This document shows positions 58,875 through 64,000 of a DNA stretch of 64,000 bases, piece by piece. The translations under genes and the position numbers were made by a program. The notes beneath the pieces were generated by a model that was not told the DNA's origin, did not search any database, and saw nothing but the letters and a program-made list of their open reading frames with translations. Numbering within the stretch: the first letter of the stretch is position 1; every line of letters begins with the position of its first letter. Where the stretch lies: the NCBI GenBank assembly GCA_002478265.1, contig DLNC01000015.1:1-64000 (forward strand). Reading direction: 5' to 3'. This stretch comes from Syntrophaceae bacterium UBA7520. Lineage in GTDB: Bacteria > Desulfobacterota > Syntrophia > Syntrophales > Smithellaceae.

Positions 58875-60419
58875 ATGAAAAAAAATATTTCTGATAGCTA
58901 TGATGCGATTATTGTCGGTTGTGGAATTGCCGGTTCGGCCTGTGGCGCGCTCCTTGCGGCAATGGATCAAAAGAAAGTTCTTATTCTTGAGAAGGCTTCG
59001 CAGATCGGCGGCAGGGCAACATCATTTCGCGGCGAAGCTGTTACGGACGCCACAAAGTTTCGCAAGACACTGGCCGTGTGCGCGCATTCCTGGGTCAGCG
59101 ACAGAACGCGGCCTGGTCTGGACACTATGATAAAAAAGAAAATGCTCAAAGGCTATGTCCTGGAAGCGGGCGGCCGCGGCGCCTGGTTTACCAACCGGGG
59201 CCGTGTCAGTCAGGCGCTGTCTCTCTTTAACAAGGCTTCAATTTTTTATCCTAACGAAGGTTTTGTCTGGTATGATCATGAATGGAAACCGCACATCATC
59301 GGGCGGAAAAACAAATACGGCTGGATGAGTGATGAAGATTACGCGGAGATGGTAAAAGTTCATAAACGCAAGCTCCAGTTGCGAACAATAGCCGACGCGG
59401 AAAAATTAGACCATGTAACCCTCAAAGACTGGGTGGAAGGCATAACCTCAAATGCACTGGCACAGGAGTTCCACTATACCATGGGAACTTTTCAGACAAT
59501 AATCAATGACCCGGCGCTAAACTCCGCCGGAGAAAATCTGAAAGTGTTTCTGCAGGTGCAGGAAACAGGAGTGCATATCACGAATGGTTCCTGGGCATTT
59601 GCGGGTTCACCGGGTCATCGCTTTATCAGCGAAGGATTTGCCACCGCGGCCCAGGACAACGGAGCGGACGTTGTGACAGAAGCCGCGGTCAAAGAAATCA
59701 TCATTGAAAAGGGAAAGACAAGCGGCGTAATGGTCAAAACAGGCGGCAAAGTACTGAAAATCAAGGCGCCGACAGTAATTTGCACTTTGCCGCCCAAGGA
59801 ATTGTTGAAGCTGATTCCGGAAACTCTACTTTCGCCGGAGTTTGTCAGGTTGGCCAAAAGAATAATTCATACTTCTATGGTCGCGGCCCAGATTGGCATG
59901 AACAAGCCACTGCACGAATTCTGCGGGATCAATGTTGACCCGCGCTCTTTTTATCATACGTCTATGTTGATTCCCGAAAGCGAAGGCCTTTTCCGGGGGA
60001 ATGTGCCGTTGGATATTATTGCCATGTCGGCAATAGCACCCACCAGTGCGCCGGAAGGCAAGCACTTGATGGGTATGGCCAGCAGCATTTTGGCAGACGA
60101 AGCACATGATAAAAAGAAAGTTAATGTTGTTATTGATCGGATGCTTAAGTTTATGGATACGGCATTCAAGGGTTGGCAAAAATCGGTAGAGTGGATGCTC
60201 TTTACCGTGGGCGATACATGCATTCTCTGGAGGCATCCTGAAAATGAATGGGCAGACGTGAAATGCGCCACCATCGAGGGCTTATATTTTGCCGGTGATA
60301 CTTATGGAAAGCGTATAAATGAGGGCGGTGTCGAAGGGGCGGTACACTCCGCTTTTATTTGCGCGGGCGCCGTAAGCGGCAAAGATTATCTGCAGTATTT
60401 GCCCTCTGTTTTTCGTTAA
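58875..60419 (+). CDS. FAD-dependent oxidoreductase, phytoene desaturase-like
   Basis: 514 residues. The N-terminal dinucleotide-binding motif GCGIAGSACGALLAAMDQKKVLILEKASQIGGRATSF is typical of the phytoene desaturase/amine oxidase fold, and the C-terminal GLYFAGDTYGKRINEGGVEGAVHSA closes the FAD site. It probably oxidises or saturates a hydrophobic or polyunsaturated substrate, or isomerises a lipid. The preceding and following genes (an enolase-superfamily enzyme; an acyltransferase eight bases downstream) hint at a lipid-related or aromatic pathway. Confidence 0.83.
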   Translation: MKKNISDSYDAIIVGCGIAGSACGALLAAMDQKKVLILEKASQIGGRATSFRGEAVTDATKFRKTLAVCAHSWVSDRTRPGLDTMIKKKMLKGYVLEAGGRGAWFTNRGRVSQALSLFNKASIFYPNEGFVWYDHEWKPHIIGRKNKYGWMSDEDYAEMVKVHKRKLQLRTIADAEKLDHVTLKDWVEGITSNALAQEFHYTMGTFQTIINDPALNSAGENLKVFLQVQETGVHITNGSWAFAGSPGHRFISEGFATAAQDNGADVVTEAAVKEIIIEKGKTSGVMVKTGGKVLKIKAPTVICTLPPKELLKLIPETLLSPEFVRLAKRIIHTSMVAAQIGMNKPLHEFCGINVDPRSFYHTSMLIPESEGLFRGNVPLDIIAMSAIAPTSAPEGKHLMGMASSILADEAHDKKKVNVVIDRMLKFMDTAFKGWQKSVEWMLFTVGDTCILWRHPENEWADVKCATIEGLYFAGDTYGKRINEGGVEGAVHSAFICAGAVSGKDYLQYLPSVFR

Positions 60420-60427
60420 ATCATGTT

Positions 60428-61153
60428 ATGAAAAATTTACTCAATCCTCTGCGTGTCGCCTGGTTGGCTCTTTGGGCGGCAGTGGCAACTTTGGTATTAG
60501 CTGTTCCCATCATTGCCGCGGGGCTGCTTAGCCGCATGGGCAATCTCGCGTTTACGCTTTCCAAACTGTGGGCATACACCATGTTGGCGGTTTCTTTTGT
60601 CCGCGTGGAAATAAAAAATAAAGAAAAGATTCAGAAGGGGACATCATATATCATCATTTCCAATCACCAGTCGCATTTTGACATTCTTGCGCTGGTGACG
60701 ACTCTGGGAATACAGTACCGCTGGTTTATTAAAAGGGAGGTGCTGATGTTGCCGCTCTTTGGTTATGGTCTGTACGCTTCCCGGAATATTTTTATCGACC
60801 GCTCCGATACCGCCAGGGCGATAGAAAGCATCAACAAGGGAATCAGGCGCCTGCCCAAAGGCGTAAGCGTCATGGTCTTTGCCGAAGGAACCAGATCGCC
60901 GGACGGTAGGATTCATGAATTTAAAAAAGGCGGCTTCATGGTTGCCGTGGCGCATAAAATGCCGATTTTGCCCGTTACCGTCTCTGGCAGCAGGCAAGTC
61001 ATGCCCAAGGGAAGCCTTGTTTTCAGTCCGGGAAAGATTCGCGTCGTCGTCGGTGCTCCGATTGATACAAGGGATTATAGCATAGAAAAGGTGGATAAAC
61101 TGATTGCTAAAACGCGGCAGGTGATAATGGATAATTTTGATGCGGGAAAATAA
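60428..61153 (+). CDS. plsC: 1-acyl-sn-glycerol-3-phosphate acyltransferase (PlsC family)
   Basis: 241 residues from an ATG eight bases after the flavoprotein stop; the ORF extends further upstream only inside that gene. Two hydrophobic helices lie in the first 60 residues, then NHQSHFD (the H-x4-D catalytic motif), the acceptor-binding RNIFIDRSD segment and FAEGTRSPDG. It acylates lysophosphatidic acid or a related glycerolipid at the inner membrane. Neighbours suggest a dedicated rather than housekeeping substrate. Confidence 0.88.
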   Translation: MKNLLNPLRVAWLALWAAVATLVLAVPIIAAGLLSRMGNLAFTLSKLWAYTMLAVSFVRVEIKNKEKIQKGTSYIIISNHQSHFDILALVTTLGIQYRWFIKREVLMLPLFGYGLYASRNIFIDRSDTARAIESINKGIRRLPKGVSVMVFAEGTRSPDGRIHEFKKGGFMVAVAHKMPILPVTVSGSRQVMPKGSLVFSPGKIRVVVGAPIDTRDYSIEKVDKLIAKTRQVIMDNFDAGK

Positions 61154-61365
61154 TAGCGCGCATCATGTTTCACTAGAAAGACCATCATTAACCTCCGGTT
61201 GATTTTTAATATAAGACATTGATAAAGAATCACGTGCAATAAACATCGCCGGCGTCTAATATAAGTTAGTTCAAGAAAACTTGGAGCGTAAAAAAATATT
61301 CAGCAAAAGATTGAGGTCTTTAGAAAACGCAGATAATCTGGAAAATATGATCATTTAAATATTTC

Positions 61366-61400
61366 TTGACTTTGCGCGCGCAGTAGTGTAGCGTCTGCGC
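61366..61400 (+). promoter_or_regulatory. Promoter with overlapping dyad upstream of cspA
   Basis: TTGACT (61366-61371) and TAGCGT (61389-61394) are 17 bases apart. GCGCAG (61377-61382) and CTGCGC (61395-61400) are perfect reverse complements bracketing the -10, an operator-like layout. Confidence 0.45.
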
Positions 61401-61517
61401 ATATCTTGTACCGGGCGATGGTCATTGTAGGTAGTACGGTACAGTTAAAGTTGAGTTAGAACCATTTGAAGTGCAAAGGCGGCCACCATGCTCTTTATGG
61501 GCTTGGCGGCTTTTTTT
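61400..61517 (+). ncRNA. Candidate small RNA or attenuated leader upstream of cspA
   Basis: A transcript of about 118 bases is inferred between the promoter at 61366 and a hairpin at 61482-61510 followed by seven T residues. The hairpin pairs GCC.CCA.GCTC with GGGC.TGG.GGC around a TTTAT loop, two mismatches. Either it is an independent small RNA, or an attenuator in the long leader of the cold-shock gene that must be read through. Confidence 0.45.
61482..61517 (+). terminator. Hairpin terminator/attenuator upstream of cspA
   Basis: A 12-position stem with two mismatches (61482-61493 with 61499-61510) ends in T7 (61511-61517). It lies 60 bases before the cspA ATG, inside what would be its leader. 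Confidence 0.65.
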
Positions 61518-61577
61518 ATGTCTGTCATGTTGGTAATTCGACTTTGGGTAAATTTGTGAGAAAGGAGGATACTGATT

Positions 61578-61778
61578 ATGTCAGAAGGTAAAGTAAAATG
61601 GTTTAATGAAAGTAAAGGTTTTGGATTTATCGAGAAGAATGATGGCGGGGATATTTTCGTTCATTTCAGCGCTATTCAGTCCAGCGGTTTCAAGACTTTG
61701 ACCGAAGGCCAGGCGGTAAAATTTGATGTTGTTCAGGGCAAAAAAGGCCCGGCGGCAGAAAATGTGATTATCTGCTAA
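61578..61778 (+). CDS. cspA: Cold-shock protein CspA family
   Basis: 66 residues, one cold-shock domain. Both RNA-binding motifs are intact: KGFGFIEK (RNP1) and DIFVHFSAI (RNP2). These proteins bind single-stranded RNA and act as RNA chaperones or antiterminators. An AAAGGAGG ribosome binding site lies before the ATG. The leader carries a promoter with dyad and a hairpin (61366-61517) that may set its expression. Terminated by the hairpin at 61801. Confidence 0.96.
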   Translation: MSEGKVKWFNESKGFGFIEKNDGGDIFVHFSAIQSSGFKTLTEGQAVKFDVVQGKKGPAAENVIIC

Positions 61779-61800
61779 GAAAAAATCTTGTCAGAAAATG

Positions 61801-61843
61801 GACGCTCCATGACTATATTTTGGTTATGGGGCGTCTTTTGTTT
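61801..61843 (+). terminator. Rho-independent terminator of cspA
   Basis: GACGCTCCAT (61801-61810) pairs with ATGGGGCGTC (one G-U pair), ending near 61835, followed by TTTTGTTTT. Confidence 0.8.
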
Positions 61844-61978
61844 TCGGGTAATTTGCTTTCCGCTATTTTTCTCAGATGAACCATTCATTTTAACTATCTC
61901 TTGTTTCCTTAAAAAATTAACTGCATTTCCCTTCTGGTAATATGATATAGAGATAGTATATATAATCAGGAGGCGAAA

Positions 61979-62626
61979 ATGATTACGCGAAAAAAATTAG
62001 TTGTGTGCCTTTTTTTTGGAGTTATTGTTTTGAACGGCTGCGCGGTGGGAAATGTATATAATTTTACTGATACCAGAGCGGAGATAAAATATTCTCCCGC
62101 GAATGGTAAAAACGCGGCGGTAGCGACGCATGACCAGCGGCCCGATGTAATTAAAGGAATTTGTGATCCTTCCTATGTCGGCATGCAGAGAGCCGGATTC
62201 GGCAATCCCTGGCGCGTGCACACAGCCAGCGGTCTGCCTTTCGCAGATGATTTGACCAAAGCGGTCGCGGAGTCTTTGGCGCAGAAGGGTTATCGGGTAA
62301 TCCCTGTTTTTGTGAAGCATGACGATGAGCGAGCCAAAGTTACTGAAGCAATGCGTGCCGGAAAAGCGTACAGGAATTTATTATTTATTATAAAAAAGTG
62401 GGAGTCGGACACCTACACAAACATTGGCCTTGCCTATGAAATAGAATTGAATGTCTTAGATGAAAAACTGAACGTGCTCGCCTCGATATCCGCGGCGGAA
62501 ACTAAAACTATTCCTGGCAGTTTTTGGGATCCTCCCAGCGCGGCCCGACGGGAAATACCGCTGGCTTTTCAGCAGATTTTGGAAATTTTACTCAACAATC
62601 AGAAAATTAGACAGGCGTTACACTAG
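61979..62626 (+). CDS. Putative lipoprotein, unknown function
   Basis: 215 residues. The signal peptide ends in the lipobox LNGC (Cys21), so the protein is probably lipid-anchored in the outer or inner membrane. The mature part carries an Ala/Lys-rich DDLTKAVAESLAQKGYRVIPVFV stretch and ends in repeated hydrophobic segments typical of envelope lipoproteins of the YajG/DUF-type; I do not assign a family. An AGGAGG ribosome binding site precedes the ATG. Its substrate and partners are unknown. Confidence 0.7.
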   Translation: MITRKKLVVCLFFGVIVLNGCAVGNVYNFTDTRAEIKYSPANGKNAAVATHDQRPDVIKGICDPSYVGMQRAGFGNPWRVHTASGLPFADDLTKAVAESLAQKGYRVIPVFVKHDDERAKVTEAMRAGKAYRNLLFIIKKWESDTYTNIGLAYEIELNVLDEKLNVLASISAAETKTIPGSFWDPPSAARREIPLAFQQILEILLNNQKIRQALH

Positions 62627-62658
62627 GCTACGATGATAAAATATTTTTTGTTCTTTTG

Positions 62659-62809
62659 AGGAGCATACAAAAAGGATAAAGCCATCAGAAAACATGTTCA
62701 CACGCAACGTTTGGGCGGCGATGATGAATTAAAAACGGCAGCGTTTTTTCTAGGTTTTCTCGGTGCGGTCTATTGGGCAAGCGCTATGGAGAATACCAAA
62801 GCAGGCTAG
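62659..62809 (+). pseudogene. Possible gene remnant or small protein without a standard start
   Basis: An open frame of about 50 codons after a TGA at 62656 ends in TAG at 62807-62809 and reads KHVHTQRLGGDDELKTAAF, then a hydrophobic FLGFLGAVYWASAMENTKAG. There is no in-frame ATG or GTG before the last ten codons. An ATC at 62682 lies behind AAAAGGATA, so a non-standard start is conceivable. More likely it is the decayed end of a membrane protein gene. Confidence 0.3.
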
Positions 62810-62900
62810 ATTTCAGGGTGGCTCGGTATGGTTTTTCCCGCAGATAAGCGTTACGGAGCAATGTGCCAAGATCAAATTTAATAATAACAACAGGTTAAGC

Positions 62901-62943
62901 CGGTCAATATTTTCTTGACAGGCAAAACTGACCGCTTTATTCT
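62901..62943 (+). promoter_or_regulatory. Promoter and dyad upstream of the DUF1566 gene
   Basis: TTGACA (62915-62920) and TATTCT (62938-62943) spaced by 17 bases; CGGTCA and TGACCG form a dyad around the -35 (62901-62934). Confidence 0.5.
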
Positions 62944-63083
62944 CTGCATTCAGTATATACCATGTCCTGCTCGGAATGATGCTCTTTGAATGCTTGTTGG
63001 ATTTATCGGATAGAAGGAAGTCGGTATAAAAAGCAGCATCTGAAAAACAGGGCTTTTTTACTAAACAATCAAGGAGGGGTTAG

Positions 63084-63551
63084 ATGAAAAAAGTTTTTGC
63101 TGTTTTATTGTTATTGATCGGTTGTGCCGTATTTGCCTATGCGGCAGAGATCGGTAAAGACGGTAGTTTTGTCGCTTATGATGACGGGACGGTATTAGAT
63201 AAAAAAACGGGCCTGATGTGGGCGGCAAAGGATAATGGAAAAGACATAAACTACGCTGAAGCAAAAAAATATTGCGAAAGCTATAAAGGCGGCGGTTATT
63301 CTAACTGGCGCATGCCGACACAGAGCGAACTACAGGCATTGGGTGGCGGATCTAAATTTTTTAAAACCGCCTGCGGATATGAAGCTTACCTGACAAACTT
63401 AATCGGCTTATCGTGTGTTTTTGTCTGGGCGGCAGAAACATTCGGCAACGAAGCGGGCAGTTTCTATTTTGGACCGGAAGGCGGGCAGGAGTTTATGGTT
63501 AAGCAGTCAACAACGAAAAACTATCGGGCGCTGCCGGTAAGAAATAAATAA
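63084..63551 (+). CDS. Exported DUF1566/Lcl-C-terminal domain protein
   Basis: 155 residues. A signal peptide ends near YAA (residue 21). The mature part is one DUF1566 domain: DDGTVLDKKTGLMWAAKDNGKDINYAEAKKYCESYKGGGYSNWRMPTQSEL is the diagnostic start and FVWAAETFG, FYFGPEGGQE and YRALPVRN the end. These domains, similar to formylglycine-generating or C-type-lectin-like folds, occur in many surface proteins of deltaproteobacteria; the function is unresolved. The GGAGGGG ribosome binding site is strong. Confidence 0.88.
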   Translation: MKKVFAVLLLLIGCAVFAYAAEIGKDGSFVAYDDGTVLDKKTGLMWAAKDNGKDINYAEAKKYCESYKGGGYSNWRMPTQSELQALGGGSKFFKTACGYEAYLTNLIGLSCVFVWAAETFGNEAGSFYFGPEGGQEFMVKQSTTKNYRALPVRNK

Positions 63552-63571
63552 AGTATCAGACACTCATCATT

Positions 63572-63613
63572 AAAAAAGGCGCTGAGCATGGGTTAATGTT
63601 CAGCGCCTTTTTT
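63572..63613. terminator. Bidirectional rho-independent terminator
   Basis: AAAAAAGGCGCTGA (63572-63585) pairs perfectly with TCAGCGCCTTTTTT (63600-63613). It serves the rightward DUF1566 gene and the leftward repeat-protein gene. Confidence 0.92.
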
Positions 63614-63623
63614 ATTAGCGTAT

Positions 63624-64000
63624 TTACCTGCGCAGATATTTAAAACTTGGGCCTGGCCTGCCGACAAAGCAGGAGCGGTTGAAGTCGTATTTTTTGATAA
63701 TGGCCAGCGCCTGCCGGGCTTCAGATTCCTTATTGCCAAAGCTGAACATCCAATGGCTGCCATCGACAATTTTCCAGTCGCCGTTAATGAGTTTTACTTC
63801 CGTTGTTGCCGGATTAAAACTGATGCAATCTTCGCCGGGGAAACTGCCGGTGGGCGCATTTGAATTAACTAGCATATACTGGAAAGACGGGTCCGGGCGT
63901 CCGACAAAGCATGACTGGTTCATGCGGTAGTGTTTTATTATTCTCAACGCTTTGTTGGTTTCCTCTTTTTTATCGCCAAAGCTGAACATCCAATGGCTGC
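63624..64000 (-). CDS. Tandem-repeat protein, partial (N-terminal part outside the window)
   Basis: The open frame reaches the right edge, so only the C-terminal part (about 125 residues) is seen. It has two related units of about 80 residues, each with HWMFSFGxKxxExxxAL, II K-Y and SCFVGRPxPSFxY. The boundary is also visible in DNA: the same 27 bases (gctgaacatccaatggctgc core) occur at about 63735-63761 and at the window end. I do not recognise the family, but the FVGRP repeat occurs in other proteobacterial extracellular proteins. The sequence may begin with a signal peptide beyond 64000. Confidence 0.7.
   Translation of the reverse strand, partial: SHWMFSFGDKKEETNKALRIIKHYRMNQSCFVGRPDPSFQYMLVNSNAPTGSFPGEDCISFNPATTEVKLINGDWKIVDGSHWMFSFGNKESEARQALAIIKKYDFNRSCFVGRPGPSFKYLRR

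Larger units (their letters stand above)
61154..61577. other. Intergenic region before cspA with a candidate small RNA
   Basis: 424 bases with no convincing gene. The left 210 bases show nothing clear. The right half has a promoter-like sequence with an overlapping dyad (61366-61400), a candidate RNA (61400-61517) with its own hairpin terminator, then 60 bases with a ribosome binding site (AAAGGAGG) before cspA. Confidence 0.55.
62627..63083. other. Intergenic region with a gene remnant and a promoter
   Basis: 457 bases. The left part has an open frame without a start (62659-62809, separate entry). The right part holds TTGACA (62915-62920) and TATTCT (62938-62943) spaced by 17, bracketed by CGGTCA (62901-62906) and TGACCG (62929-62934), a dyad likely to control the DUF1566 gene, with a leader of about 130 bases. 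Confidence 0.5.

Noticed and set aside
1..64000. tRNA, rRNA, CRISPR arrays, insertion sequences, riboswitches
   Set aside because: Intergenic regions were read on both strands; no cloverleaf, rRNA segment, regularly spaced repeat array or transposase gene was seen.

Overview
The window looks like a chromosomal segment of an anaerobic deltaproteobacterium, most likely of the Syntrophales (Syntrophus/Smithella type). This rests on gene content: SelB and an FdhD-like protein, an EpmAB-modified EF-P, a Liv-type amino-acid ABC transporter, bacteriohemerythrin, a SWIB-domain protein, an FN3-like orphan protein and several REP/MITE-like repeats, all at moderate GC. The placement is inference; there is no rRNA in the window to settle it.

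Layout. 0.1-2.8 kb (minus): epmB-efp-epmA, a full EF-P lysylation set. 2.9-6 kb (plus): a cation efflux protein and a membrane-anchored 5'-nucleotidase. 6-9.6 kb (minus): selB-fdhD-HD/OB exonuclease with overlapping ends. 9.8-13.6 kb (plus): ruvX, mltG and a PAS/sigma-54 activator. 13.6-15.7 kb (minus): an iron alcohol dehydrogenase and an orphan protein, with conspicuous palindromes between them. 16.1-33.2 kb (plus): a compact division and cell-wall (dcw) cluster, mraZ-rsmH-ftsL-ftsI-murE-murF-mraY-murD-ftsW-murG-murC-murB-ftsQ-ftsA-ftsZ, headed by a clear promoter and three MraZ boxes. 33.2-36.3 kb: a radical SAM protein and, convergent to it, a THUMP-type rRNA methyltransferase.

From 36.4 kb the window becomes more accessory: an AtpZ-like protein with a small two-helix membrane protein, a VIT/VWA protein with an AgmX-like tail, a PIN/RHH toxin-antitoxin pair lying between a real ECF sigma gene and a decayed copy of its 5' end, and the partner anti-sigma gene. 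43.1-48.4 kb (minus) is a branched-chain amino-acid transporter operon (livK-livH-livM-livG-livF) with a coupled SGNH hydrolase. 48.6-56 kb carries xth, a GAF/DUF484-like protein, a second copy of the small two-helix membrane protein, an MFS carrier, a Ski2-like helicase and uvrB. 56-61.2 kb carries hemerythrin, SWIB, a cyclophilin-like protein, an enolase-superfamily enzyme, a phytoene-desaturase-like flavoprotein and an acyltransferase. 61.2-64 kb carries a cold-shock gene with a candidate leader or small RNA, a lipoprotein, a DUF1566 protein and the end of a tandem-repeat protein.

The most intriguing unexplained signal is the pair of 91-residue small membrane proteins (36.7 and 50 kb). They are 58% identical without gaps, both have a signal peptide, both sit in short terminator-bounded units, and both are preceded by the same TTGGCAT...TTTCCAT (or TTTTTCCAT) element, which resembles a sigma-54 promoter. 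Also notable are the candidate RNA upstream of cspA, the fossil sigma-gene duplication around the toxin-antitoxin pair, the FdhD lacking its sulfur-transfer cysteines, and the palindromes upstream of the alcohol dehydrogenase.
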